Counted from the first letter of the stretch, positions 17,300 to 25,712 are shown. The stretch: DNA of 41,426 bases from Gammaproteobacteria bacterium (GCA_009908385.1 JAAAPE010000107.1:1-41426); one strand, 5' to 3'. Numbers and translations are program-made. Notes: a model not told the origin generated them from the sequence alone.

Positions 17300-19561
17300 A
17301 TGAAGGCCGCGGTCGGTGGCGGGATCGACCGAGCGCTGGAATCGTTGCATCGCTCCGACTTCATCGCGTCCGAGGACCTCGGGCATCTGGTGGCGGGTCG
17401 GGGGATTCCCAGCCGGGCGGCGGCTCGCGTGATACTGGAACAGCTGGCGTCGATCGGCTTCGGGCGGCATGTGCTGGTCGTCGGCAGCGGTTCCGGCTAC
17501 CTCCCCGGGCTGCTCTCGCGCTTCGCGGCCGAGGTCATCGTCGTCGAGCGGCAGGGCGAGATTGCGGAAATCGCGCGGGCCAATCTCGAGCGGGCAGGCC
17601 TCGACAACGTTTCCATCGTGCTCGACGAGGGAGAACGCGGGGTGCCGGACCAGTCGCCCTACGACCTCATCCTCTGCACCCCGGCGCTGTCCGATACGCG
17701 CCATCTGCAGTCGCAGCTGATCGACGGTGGCCACCTGGTCTGCCTCGAAGGTCCGGATCCGCTGGTTCCGCACCTGGTCGACTACGAACGGCGCGCCGAT
17801 CGCTTTTCCCGTCGCGAACTGGGTGTGGTGAATCTGCGACTCGACAGCGGAGAAATGATGATCGACCTGGGGTTCGTCGAGGAAGCGGCGCTCGAGGAAG
17901 CGCGGGCGGAAGCTCGTCGAAGCAGGGAGCCGGTGATCATGGCGCTGCGCAAGCGCGTCGAAATGCCCGAAGATGAGCTCTACCGGACCCTGGCTCGCCG
18001 ATTCGACCTGAAACTCGTGTCGGCCGATGATCTTCTCAAGCGCCTGGATCTGGCCCTGTTCAAGCGCTTCTCCAAGACCTTCCTCGATAACCAGCGCCTG
18101 CTGCCGATCAGCGCACAGGACGGCGTCCTTCAGGTGGCCACCGACAACCCGGACGTGGTCACCGACGACGTGCTGCGGGTTCAGGGCTTCAAGGCCGCCG
18201 TCAAGCTGCTGGTCACGCCGACCGACTTCCGACGGCTCTGGCAGGTCATCGATCTGTCGGCGCGGGGCAGCGAAATGCTGCGCTGGACCGAGCAGCAGCC
18301 CGAGGCCAAACGTTCCGACGACCTGCTGGAAACCTCCGAGCGCGAGCTCAGTCATTATCTGGTCTCGCTCTACGAATCGATCCTGCTGGATGCGGTCAGT
18401 GCGAGAGCATCCGACGTGCACGTCGAGCGCTACGGCGACCGGATCCGGATTCGAATCCGCGTGGACGGCGAACTGCACGACCTGACGCACTACCAGCTCA
18501 CTCCGCGCGATCACGCCGGCCTGGTCAACGTGATCAAGGTGCGCGCAGAGATCAACATCGCCGAACGGCGGCTGCCACAGGGCGGTCGCTCGCACATGCG
18601 CGTCGGGTCGACCAATTATGACCTGCGCGTACAGATTCAGCCCTCGTTGCACGGCGAACATGCCGTCATCCGCTTGCTGTCGCAGACGGGGCGGGTGCTC
18701 GGCCTCAAGGAACTGGGCATGTCCGAGCGCGTGGCAAGCTTCTACCAGCGCCTGCTCGACAACCCGGCGGGCCTGGTGCTGGTGGTCGGGCCCACCGGCT
18801 CGGGCAAGTCGACGACGCTGTATGCGGCGTTGCAGGAACTGGCCGACGACGGCCGCCGCAAGGTGATCACGGTCGAAGATCCCATCGAGTATTCCATCGA
18901 CAACATCCAGCAGACCCGCTCGCGCCCGGAGATCGGCTTCAGCTTTGCCCACGCCATGCGGTCTTTCGTGAGGCAGGATCCCGACGTCATTCTGGTCGGC
19001 GAGATCCGCGATTCCGAAACGGCGCTGGAGGCCATGCGCGCCTCCCAGACCGGTCACCTGGTGCTCTCGACCCTGCACGCGAATGACGCCGTCGATGCGC
19101 TCCAGCGTCTTTACGATCTCGACGTGCTTCCCAATTCGATCGCCGGCGAGCTGCTCGCCGTGATCGCCCAGCGCCTGGCCAAGCGGATCTGCGAGCACTG
19201 CCGGGAGCCGTCCCGGCCCGATCCCCGGATCGTTGCCGAACTGTTCCCCGATCGCGTTCCCGTCAACTTCCGCTGTTTTCGCGGGGCGGGCTGCAAGCGC
19301 TGCAACGGCATGGGCACGCATGGCCGGATCGCGGTGGTCGAGTACCTGCAGGCCAACGACGACATCCGCCGAGTGATCTCGATGCAACCGCCGGCAGGCG
19401 AACTGCGGTGGCAGGCGCTCGACGCCGGGCTTATGACCATGCGTGACAGCGCTCTCGATCACGTCATCAACGGCACGATCCCGCTCGAGGAACTGCCGCG
19501 CATCCTGCCGCAGGATCGGATGGCGCCCGAGCAGCGGGGCGGTAGGAGGAAGCAGCCATGA
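17300..19561 (+). CDS. PCMT-like methyltransferase domain fused to GspE/PilB-type secretion ATPase
   Basis: 753 residues from the ATG at 17300; an in-frame ATG at 17240 is the alternative. Residues about 1-195 match the protein-L-isoaspartate methyltransferase fold, with SAM motif 'VLVVGSGSGYLPGLL' (about 57-71) and 'SPYDLILCTPAL'. The catalytic 'GQTIS' stretch reads 'GRGIPS', so methylation may be lost. Residues about 200-330 match the GspE/PilB N-terminal (MshEN-like) domain. The ATPase follows: 'SDVHVERYGDRIRIRIRVDG', Walker A 'GPTGSGKSTT' (about 497-506), Asp box 'DPIEYSIDNIQQT', Walker B 'DPDVILVGEIRD' (about 561-572), His box 'TGHLVLSTLHANDA' and the CxxC pairs 'CEHC' and 'CKRC'. No pilin or secretin gene is nearby. 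It overlaps the next gene by ATGA. Confidence 0.9.
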   Translation: MKAAVGGGIDRALESLHRSDFIASEDLGHLVAGRGIPSRAAARVILEQLASIGFGRHVLVVGSGSGYLPGLLSRFAAEVIVVERQGEIAEIARANLERAGLDNVSIVLDEGERGVPDQSPYDLILCTPALSDTRHLQSQLIDGGHLVCLEGPDPLVPHLVDYERRADRFSRRELGVVNLRLDSGEMMIDLGFVEEAALEEARAEARRSREPVIMALRKRVEMPEDELYRTLARRFDLKLVSADDLLKRLDLALFKRFSKTFLDNQRLLPISAQDGVLQVATDNPDVVTDDVLRVQGFKAAVKLLVTPTDFRRLWQVIDLSARGSEMLRWTEQQPEAKRSDDLLETSERELSHYLVSLYESILLDAVSARASDVHVERYGDRIRIRIRVDGELHDLTHYQLTPRDHAGLVNVIKVRAEINIAERRLPQGGRSHMRVGSTNYDLRVQIQPSLHGEHAVIRLLSQTGRVLGLKELGMSERVASFYQRLLDNPAGLVLVVGPTGSGKSTTLYAALQELADDGRRKVITVEDPIEYSIDNIQQTRSRPEIGFSFAHAMRSFVRQDPDVILVGEIRDSETALEAMRASQTGHLVLSTLHANDAVDALQRLYDLDVLPNSIAGELLAVIAQRLAKRICEHCREPSRPDPRIVAELFPDRVPVNFRCFRGAGCKRCNGMGTHGRIAVVEYLQANDDIRRVISMQPPAGELRWQALDAGLMTMRDSALDHVINGTIPLEELPRILPQDRMAPEQRGGRRKQP

Positions 19562-20646
19562 TCCGCAAGCCGCAGCTCCAGAGACCGCCGGCCGAAACGG
19601 CGTTCGCCGAAGAGCTCGATAGGCTGTCGGGCTGGGACGAGCATGCCGTGCCGCCCGGCTGGAGGCTTTCGCCTCTGGCGGTCGAGAAATTCGTGCTCGG
19701 TGACCCGGAGCTCGGGATCACCCCGAAGATGGTGGTTGACGCAGGCGTGATCACGCGGGTGGTCATCGCATTGTGTACCGACCGCGGCTGCCTGCTGGTC
19801 GGGGAGCCCGGCACCGCCAAGTCCTGGCTTTCCGAATTGCTTGCCGCGGCCATCTCCGGCGATTCGTCCCTGACCCTCCAGGGCGGCGCGGTAGGCGAGG
19901 TCGGCCAGCTGCTCTACAGCTGGAACGACGCCCTGCTGGCCCAGGGCGGCCCCCGTCCCGAAGCGCTGGTGCCCAGCCCGATCTACCGGGGCATGCGCGA
20001 CGGGAAAATCGTCCGTTTCGAAGAGGTGGCGCGCTGCCCGCAGCCCCTGCAGGATGCGTTGCTGTCGATTCTTTCGGATCGCCTGATCACCGTCCCGGAG
20101 CTCAGCGGTGAGGCCGGCGTCCTCTACTCGCGCGCCGGATTCAACGTGATCGCCACGTCCAACAGCATCGACGAAGGCGTCAACCGGATGAGCGCGGCGC
20201 TCAAACGGCGCATGAATTTCGAGACCATTCGCCCGATCCGGGACGTCGAGGACGAGATCGCGGTGGTCTCGCGCGAGGTCGCCCGTCTCAACGAGTATGC
20301 CGGCGTCGACGTGAGAATCGATGCATCGGTGATCATGGCCCTGGTGACGATCTTCCACGAGCTGCGCGATGGACAGTCCCTGAGCGGTCGCTCGACGGAT
20401 CGACTGGCGGGGGCCACGATGTCGACCGCCGAGGCGGTCAGCGTCGGCCACGCGATGTGTATCCACGCGCGTTACTACACCGACGGCGAGGTCGACATCG
20501 ACAGCCTCGTCCACTTCATCGTCGGTTCGGCCCTGAAGGACCAGCCCGACGATCGCCGCAGGCTACGGCACTACTTCGAAACCGAAGTCGCCCGGAAGCG
20601 CGGCGAGATCTGGAAGGCGATCTACGCCCAGCGCGAACTCATCTAG
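19558..20646 (+). CDS. MoxR-type AAA+ ATPase
   Basis: 362 residues. The start overlaps the preceding stop (ATGA), so it is translationally coupled to the PCMT-GspE fusion. Walker A is 'GEPGTAKSW' (about 82-90). A Walker-B-like stretch is 'IVRFEEVARC', with the usual Asp-Glu replaced by Glu-Glu. Sensor 1 is 'VIATSNSID' and the arginine-finger region 'LKRRMNFE'. MoxR ATPases usually act with von Willebrand A proteins to remodel or activate target complexes in the cytosol. Here the neighbour is a secretion-type ATPase, while the only VWA gene close by is norD on the other strand, which has its own partner norQ. A role in assembling or regulating the fused ATPase is a guess from the coupling. Confidence 0.85.
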   Translation: MIRKPQLQRPPAETAFAEELDRLSGWDEHAVPPGWRLSPLAVEKFVLGDPELGITPKMVVDAGVITRVVIALCTDRGCLLVGEPGTAKSWLSELLAAAISGDSSLTLQGGAVGEVGQLLYSWNDALLAQGGPRPEALVPSPIYRGMRDGKIVRFEEVARCPQPLQDALLSILSDRLITVPELSGEAGVLYSRAGFNVIATSNSIDEGVNRMSAALKRRMNFETIRPIRDVEDEIAVVSREVARLNEYAGVDVRIDASVIMALVTIFHELRDGQSLSGRSTDRLAGATMSTAEAVSVGHAMCIHARYYTDGEVDIDSLVHFIVGSALKDQPDDRRRLRHYFETEVARKRGEIWKAIYAQRELI

Positions 20647-20703
20647 GGAACCACTGAACAACTCTGCGCGGGCTCCACGGCGCGGAGTTGTTCAGCGGTT
20701 CCC
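20646..20703. repeat. Inverted repeat with 24-bp arms between convergent genes
   Basis: The left arm (20646-20669, beginning GGGAACCACTGAACAACTC) and right arm (20680-20703) pair over 24 positions with two differences, around a 10-base loop. One difference is a G-U pair in the plus-strand RNA and the other is a G-U pair in the minus-strand RNA. The element starts at the last base of the moxR-like stop codon and ends four bases before the norD stop, filling the gap almost exactly. It could stop transcription from both sides, though there is no T-tract on either strand. A REP-like or MITE-like dispersed element is the other reading. Confidence 0.85.
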
Positions 20704-20707
20704 CCGC

Positions 20708-22645
20708 TCAGCGCTGGACCAGTTTCCGGTAGATCGCCGGCAGCGCGCGGCTCAGCGCGGCCGCCCGCGGCACGATGGCGTAACCGCTGCGGCCGAAGAC
20801 CAGGGGAAAGTACTGACGTGCCTGGGTGTCGATGGTGACACCGAAGACCACGATTCCCTGCCGCCGGGCCTCCCGCACGGCCATGCGCGTGTCCTCGAGG
20901 GCGTAGCGGCCCTCGTAGTGGTCGGTATCGTTGGGCTTTCCGTCGGTGAGCACGAGCAGCATGCGATGACGGTTGGCTCGTGCCGCGAGCCCTTCGGTCA
21001 CGTAACGCATGGCCGCACCCATGCGCGTGTAGCGGCCGGGCCCGAGCGCGGCGATTCGCCGCTCCACCCGGCGGTCCAAGCCTTCGTCGAAGGCCTTTAG
21101 CGGCGTGATCTCGACGCGGCGCCGGCGGTGCGAGGTGAACGTATGGATCGCCTGATCGTCGCCGCAGGCGTCGATGCCGTGTGCCAGGACCAGTAGCGCT
21201 TCCTTTTCGATGTCGATCACGCGTCGATCGTCCATCCACGATTCCGTGGACAGTGAAATGTCGACCAGGGTCGAGACGGCGAGATCACGCGACTGGTCGC
21301 GCCAGGCGGTGTAGATGCGGTCGTTGCCGCTGTGCCCCGAGGCCAGCTCGGTCTGGCGGCGGACGAGGGCGTCCATGTCGAACTCGTCGCCATCGAGCTG
21401 TGCGCGCAGCATTTCGCGCCTGGGCCTGAGCGCTTCGAAGTGCCGCCGGACCCGTCGGATGCGCGTGCGCATCTCGGCGTCCGGGCGCCAGTCCTCCGCC
21501 GCGGCCTGCGGCTCGAGCACCTGGACGGCGCAGTAGTCGGGCATGAGCTTGCGCTTCGCGTAGTGCCACTCCGGCAGGGTGAGCTCGTCGAGCAGCCTTC
21601 CCTCGGCGACGGCCTCCGGTGCGATCTCGAGGCCCATCTTGAGCCGGGTCGCGGCCTGTTTGCGATGTTTCGCGAGGGTCAGTTCTTCGAGTTCGGTGGC
21701 CGCCTTCCGCGCCTCGTCCTTGTCGTCGTCGTCGACCGGGCGATTGACGTTGACCATTTCGGCCCAGGACATGACCTTCTCGAAGGGGTTGAGCAGCAGC
21801 GGATCGTCGCGCTCGGTCTGTTCGAGCCGGCGCCGGCGTGCGCTGAACTTCTGCTCGCCGAGGTCCTCGCTGTCCCCGCCCCGTTCTTCCTCTTCGCCCT
21901 CGTCGTCCCGGCGCTCGGTCCGTGCGGCCTCGATATGGGTCACCAGCGGCCAGAGCGGGACGGGCAGGGGCGGGCGGTAGCCATTGGGTGCCGAAAACTC
22001 ACCGATTCGTCGGGGCTCGTCGGTGACCGCCTGCCGCATGGCCCGGGCGCGTTCGTCGAGCTCGTCTTCGGCTTGCAGGAGCGATCGGATGACCTGCTGC
22101 AGGCCCATCTCGACCGGCGGCAGGCGCCGGACGGGCCGGAGCGCGCCGAGCCTGCATGCAAGGCGCGCGTATCGGGATCGCCAGCCCGGCATCTCTTCCA
22201 GGATCTCCCGCGTCGTGCGCACCGCCTCGGCCAGGTGACAGAGATCGGCCTGCAGCGGATCGGAGACCTCGGTCAGGGGCCTGGCCCGTGCGAGAAAGGC
22301 GGCCTGCCAGAAGAACAGGCTGCGGTTGTCGGCCTGCTCCGGGAAGACGGCATGCGAGCGGGCCAGGATGAGGTTCTCCCCGTCCATTCGCGCGAGTTCC
22401 ATCGGTTCGCGCTCGAAGCCGAGCCTCTGGCGCCAGCTGAGACGGTGCGCCTGCCCGGCTGCCTGGGCCGTCGTCAGGGCCACTGCGCCGGGGCCGCCCA
22501 GTGCGCGGAAATACACCGCCAGCGTGTCGCGAAGTGGTTCGAAGGCGACGCGCGCATCGTCATGCGCCGGGTAGCTGGTGGCCTGCGCCGCCCAGCCGTG
22601 CCAGTATCGGCCGACCAGCTCCTCGAACTCGTACCAGGCGGTCAC
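20708..22645 (-). CDS. norD: Nitric oxide reductase activation protein NorD (VWA domain)
   Basis: 645 residues from the GTG at 22645, chosen because AAAGGAG lies four bases upstream. Longer frames would overlap norQ. The N-terminus 'TAWYEFEELVGRYWHGWAA' and the acidic middle 'RRDDEGEEEERGGDSEDLGE' fit NorD. The C-terminal VWA domain carries the MIDAS motif 'DISLSTESW' (about residue 463) and 'LTDGKPNDTDHYEGRYALED' (about 563), the latter highly typical of NorD. With NorQ it forms a chaperone pair thought to insert the non-haem FeB into NorB. The gene is 26 bp after norQ and is the last of norCBQD. Confidence 0.93.
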   Translation of the reverse strand: MTAWYEFEELVGRYWHGWAAQATSYPAHDDARVAFEPLRDTLAVYFRALGGPGAVALTTAQAAGQAHRLSWRQRLGFEREPMELARMDGENLILARSHAVFPEQADNRSLFFWQAAFLARARPLTEVSDPLQADLCHLAEAVRTTREILEEMPGWRSRYARLACRLGALRPVRRLPPVEMGLQQVIRSLLQAEDELDERARAMRQAVTDEPRRIGEFSAPNGYRPPLPVPLWPLVTHIEAARTERRDDEGEEEERGGDSEDLGEQKFSARRRRLEQTERDDPLLLNPFEKVMSWAEMVNVNRPVDDDDKDEARKAATELEELTLAKHRKQAATRLKMGLEIAPEAVAEGRLLDELTLPEWHYAKRKLMPDYCAVQVLEPQAAAEDWRPDAEMRTRIRRVRRHFEALRPRREMLRAQLDGDEFDMDALVRRQTELASGHSGNDRIYTAWRDQSRDLAVSTLVDISLSTESWMDDRRVIDIEKEALLVLAHGIDACGDDQAIHTFTSHRRRRVEITPLKAFDEGLDRRVERRIAALGPGRYTRMGAAMRYVTEGLAARANRHRMLLVLTDGKPNDTDHYEGRYALEDTRMAVREARRQGIVVFGVTIDTQARQYFPLVFGRSGYAIVPRAAALSRALPAIYRKLVQR

Positions 22646-22671
22646 GTCGCTCCTTTCTTCCGCATGGCCCA

Positions 22672-23478
22672 CTAAAAGCTGTGAGCCAGCAGCTCCTCGA
22701 GCGCGGCGATCACGTCGGCGTCGTCGCTGAGCGGCTCGATCAGTGTCGCGCGGGCGGCGGTCTCCATGGCCATGCCGTCGGCGACCAGGCTGGCGCAATA
22801 GACCAGCAGCCGGGTGGAAACGCCTTCCTCGAGGTCCTGGCCCTTGAGCTCGCGCATCTGGCGGGCGAGATTGACCAGACCCGCGCAGAGAGTCTTCGAC
22901 AGGCCACTTTCGGCGGCCACGATATCGATCTCCAGATCCGGCGGTGGAAAGTCGAAATTGAGTGCGGCGAAGCGCTGGCGAGTGCTGGGCTTGAGCGTCT
23001 TGAGCACGTGCTGGTAGCCGGGGTTGTAGGAGGCGACCAGCATGAACTCGGGCGGCGCGTGCAGCTCCTCGCCGGTGCGTTCCAGCGGCAGGATGCGGCG
23101 GTCGTCGGTCAGCGGGTGCATCACTACCGTGACGTCCTTGCGGGCTTCGACCACTTCGTCGAGGTAGCAGATTCCGCCCTCGCGCACCGCTCGCGTCAGC
23201 GGGCCGTCGACCCACTGGGTCTCGCCGCCGGAGAGCAGGTAGCGACCGGTCAGGTCAGCGGCGGTCAGGTCGTCGTGGCAGGCGACCGTGTACAGGGGTC
23301 GCCCCAGTCGGGCGGCCATATGTGCAACGAAGCGGGTCTTGCCGCAGCCGGTGGGGCCCTTGAGCAGCAGCGGCAGCTGCTGCCTGAAGGCCGCTTCGAA
23401 GAAAGCACATTCCCCGGCCGTGTCACGGTAGAAGGGAATACCGGCCGCATCGGTCTGGGCGGCTACCGGTTCGTTCAT
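22672..23478 (-). CDS. norQ: NorQ, MoxR-type AAA+ ATPase for nitric oxide reductase maturation
   Basis: 268 residues, the normal NorQ/CbbQ length. Walker A is 'GPTGCGKTRF' (41-50), followed by 'ACHDDLTAADLTGRYLL', Walker B 'GICYLDEVVEARKDV' (about 102-116) and sensor 1 'VASYNPGYQ'. These are signatures of the NorQ/CbbQ branch. It works with NorD to activate the NorBC reductase. The ATG overlaps the norB stop by four bases (ATGA), so translation is coupled to norB. Confidence 0.95.
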   Translation of the reverse strand: MNEPVAAQTDAAGIPFYRDTAGECAFFEAAFRQQLPLLLKGPTGCGKTRFVAHMAARLGRPLYTVACHDDLTAADLTGRYLLSGGETQWVDGPLTRAVREGGICYLDEVVEARKDVTVVMHPLTDDRRILPLERTGEELHAPPEFMLVASYNPGYQHVLKTLKPSTRQRFAALNFDFPPPDLEIDIVAAESGLSKTLCAGLVNLARQMRELKGQDLEEGVSTRLLVYCASLVADGMAMETAARATLIEPLSDDADVIAALEELLAHSF

Positions 23479-24824
23479 GCGGCGTCGGTCGCGATGTGCG
23501 TAGCGCCGGTCGGCACCTGTTCACGCGGCTTGCCCAGCGTGGCCCAGAGGAACAGCAGGGCACCGATGACCACGATCACGCCCGAGCCGAAGCGCATGGC
23601 GTAGAACAGCGTCAGATCGTCCTGGGCAACCATGTAGCGGATATCCATGACGCGCTGCAGATGCGTCTGGATGACGCCCGCGAAGGTCAGCGTGAAGGTC
23701 ATGAAGGCCATGCCCCCGGTCATCAGCCAGAAGCTCCACATGTTGCGGATCTGGTTGTAGGGCCGCTTGCCGCGAAGCTGCGGCATAGCGAAGGTGATGA
23801 TGGCCAGGTTGAGCATGACGTAAGCGCCGTAGAAGGCGAGGTGGCCGTGCGCGGCAGTGACCTGGGTGCCGTGGCTGTAGTAATTGACCCAGGACAGCGT
23901 GTGCATGAAGCCCCACACGCCGGCACCGAAGAAGGCCATCACCGTACAACCGAGCGTCCAGAGAATGGCCGACTTGTTGGGATGGTTGCGGTTGCCGCGC
24001 CAGAACATGTAGAAGGCGAAGGCTACCATGGCGAACAGCGGCACGACCTCGAGCGCCGAGAAGAAGCTGCCGATCGGCTGCCAGTAGCCCGGCGTGCCGA
24101 TCCAGTAGTAGTGGTGGCCGGTGCCGAGCAGGCCGGAAAACAACACCAGGCCGACGATCACGTACAACCACTTCTCGATGATCTCGCGGTCCACACCGGT
24201 CAATTTGATCAGCAGGTAAGCCAGCAGCGAGGCCATGATCAGGCCCCACACGCCTTCGACCCAGATATGCACGACGTACCACCAGTACATCTTGTCGAGT
24301 GACAGGTTGGCGGGGTTGTAGAAGGCGAACAGCCAGAAGATGGCGGCCAGCCACAGACCCAGCAGCAGCACGATCGAGATGGCGGTCTTGCGGCCGGCCA
24401 TCAGCGTACGCGTGCCGTTGTAGAGGAACATCAGGAACGAGATCGTCAGCAGGATCTTGATCCACAGGGGCTGCTCTAGAAACTCGCGCCCCTCGTGGAT
24501 GCCGAACTGGTAGCTGATCAGCGCGGCCGCTCCGGCGAACACGAAGATGCCCAGCTGTATGTAGGCGATCATCGGGCTGTGGATCTCGGTCTCCGCCTCT
24601 TCAGGCAGGAGATAGTAGGTAGCGCCGAAGAAGCCGATCAGCAGCCAGACCAGCAGCAAGTTGGTATGGCTCATGCGCATGATGTGGAAGGGCATGAAAT
24701 CGGCGAAGAAATCCGGCCAGACGTAGACGGCACCGGCGAGCAGGCCGAAACTGACCTGCCCTGCGAATAAAAGCAGAGCCGCGATGAAGAACGGGTAGGC
24801 GACTTTCTGGGTCTCGTATTTCAT
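23475..24824 (-). CDS. norB: Nitric oxide reductase large subunit NorB
   Basis: 449 residues with about 12 membrane helices, the catalytic haem-copper-superfamily subunit that reduces NO to N2O at the inner membrane. Visible ligand-type residues are His53 in 'MRMSHTNLLLVW' (low-spin haem), the His and Glu of 'HIWVEGVWGLIMASLL' (FeB site region), the double His of 'GTGHHYYWIG' and the His residues of 'VTAAHGHLAFYGAY'. The short N-terminus and absence of an N-terminal quinol-oxidase extension indicate the cytochrome-c-dependent cNor, in line with the adjacent norC. GGGAG lies six bases upstream of the ATG. The gap to norC is 13 bp. Confidence 0.96.
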   Translation of the reverse strand: MKYETQKVAYPFFIAALLLFAGQVSFGLLAGAVYVWPDFFADFMPFHIMRMSHTNLLLVWLLIGFFGATYYLLPEEAETEIHSPMIAYIQLGIFVFAGAAALISYQFGIHEGREFLEQPLWIKILLTISFLMFLYNGTRTLMAGRKTAISIVLLLGLWLAAIFWLFAFYNPANLSLDKMYWWYVVHIWVEGVWGLIMASLLAYLLIKLTGVDREIIEKWLYVIVGLVLFSGLLGTGHHYYWIGTPGYWQPIGSFFSALEVVPLFAMVAFAFYMFWRGNRNHPNKSAILWTLGCTVMAFFGAGVWGFMHTLSWVNYYSHGTQVTAAHGHLAFYGAYVMLNLAIITFAMPQLRGKRPYNQIRNMWSFWLMTGGMAFMTFTLTFAGVIQTHLQRVMDIRYMVAQDDLTLFYAMRFGSGVIVVIGALLFLWATLGKPREQVPTGATHIATDAA

Positions 24825-24837
24825 TCGGTTCTCCCTT

Positions 24838-25293
24838 TTATCCCGAAATGGTCGGCGGCCAGCCCTGGGTGTCGATGGTGCTCGTCCACCTCAGGAATTC
24901 CACCAGCGCGTCGAGCTCTTCTTCGGTCAGGTGCTTGTAGGAAGGCATCTGCCGGCGTCCCGGCACGCCCAGCGGCTGCAGGCGGATCCAGGATTTCAGC
25001 CCCTGTCGGGCGGCTTCGGGATCCTCGTCCCCGCCATAGCGCAGCCAGACGTTGCCGAGCTCGGGCGCGAAGTAGGCGCCCTCGCCGAGCAGGCTGTGGC
25101 AATTGATGCAGGATTCCTTTTCCCAGACGTGCTTGCCCATGCGCACCTGCTCGGTGAGACCGTCGTGGTCGGTGGACTCGGTCACGATGTAGTAATGGCT
25201 GTGCAGCGTCAGGGCGACGAACAGCACGAAGAAGAATATCGAGCCGCCGAAGAAGATGTTGCGGGCCGCGTTGCGGCTCAGACCCTCGATCAT
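24838..25293 (-). CDS. norC: Nitric oxide reductase cytochrome c subunit NorC
   Basis: 151 residues. One N-terminal membrane anchor (about 13-31) holds a periplasmic cytochrome c domain. The haem-binding motif is CINCH (Cys62, Cys65, His66) in 'KESCINCHSLLGEGAYFAPE', very typical of NorC. The distal Met is probably the one in 'RRQMPSYKHL' (about 115). It passes electrons from soluble donors to NorB. GAGGAGGG stands four bases before the ATG, a very strong ribosome binding site. It is the first gene of norCBQD, and the palindrome 21-57 bp upstream is a probable NO-responsive operator. Confidence 0.96.
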   Translation of the reverse strand: MIEGLSRNAARNIFFGGSIFFFVLFVALTLHSHYYIVTESTDHDGLTEQVRMGKHVWEKESCINCHSLLGEGAYFAPELGNVWLRYGGDEDPEAARQGLKSWIRLQPLGVPGRRQMPSYKHLTEEELDALVEFLRWTSTIDTQGWPPTISG

Positions 25294-25313
25294 TGGACCC
25301 TCCTCAGGCCGGG

Positions 25314-25350
25314 GAATGAAAAGGTGGATTTTAATTCCACTTTTTCATTC
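25314..25350. promoter_or_regulatory. Palindrome upstream of norC, candidate NsrR operator
   Basis: A 37-bp palindrome centred at 25332 in which 16 of 18 position pairs are complementary. Its inner 23 bp (25321-25343: AAGGTGGATTTT followed by AATTCCACTTT) have the length, AAG/CTT ends and AT-rich centre of the NsrR operator as I know it from enterobacteria. NsrR is the [2Fe-2S] NO-sensing repressor that often controls nor, hmp and nnrS genes. It sits just upstream of the norC ribosome binding site, where a repressor would block transcription. No nsrR gene is in this window. Confidence 0.55.
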
Positions 25351-25402
25351 TAGGGCGGGAGCGGTCCGGGGCACAAGCAGAGCCCCGGATAAAATCGGAG
25401 GT

Positions 25403-25681
25403 TTATGTAAGGAGTCTCTGATATTCGGGGTGGCGCTCGATCCAGCGAGCCACGTAGGGACAGCGTGCCCGCACCTCAAGACCCTGCTCGTCGGCCCACT
25501 CGAGCGCGTGCCGCGTGAGCTGCCCTGCGATGCCCCGGCCGCCGACGGCCTTGGGCACGCCGACGTGATTCATGCTCACGACCTTTCCTTCGCGCGTGAA
25601 GTCGAGGACGCAGGAATGGCCCTCCACGACGGCCTCGAAGCGTCCGGCGTCAAGGTCGAGTCGGATGTCCAGGTCGGTCAT
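25403..25681 (-). CDS. Small GNAT-like N-acetyltransferase (YjdJ/NATD1 type)
   Basis: 92 residues, the typical size of the compact GNAT-like family (YjdJ/NATD1-like). 'GRFEAVVEGHSCVLDF' forms the first beta strands, 'HVGVPKAVGGRGIAGQL' is the acetyl-CoA-binding motif A (GGRGIA in place of the Q/RxxGxG/A loop), and 'RARCPYVARWIERHPEYQRL' is the characteristic end. The substrate is unknown. It lies 31 bp downstream of serA on the same strand and may be co-transcribed with it. No strong ribosome binding site was noted. Confidence 0.88.
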   Translation of the reverse strand: MTDLDIRLDLDAGRFEAVVEGHSCVLDFTREGKVVSMNHVGVPKAVGGRGIAGQLTRHALEWADEQGLEVRARCPYVARWIERHPEYQRLLT

Positions 25682-25712
25682 GATCGGCGCCTCGCTCGGC
25701 GGGTGGATGTCA

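Noticed and set aside
17237-19462. 741-codon open frame antisense to the PCMT-GspE gene
   Set aside because: Shadow frame caused by high GC content; the plus strand has Walker A/B and the His box.
20708-23215. 835-codon version of NorD reaching into norQ
   Set aside because: The GTG at 22645 with AAAGGAG fits NorD length; the extension is only norQ in the wrong frame.
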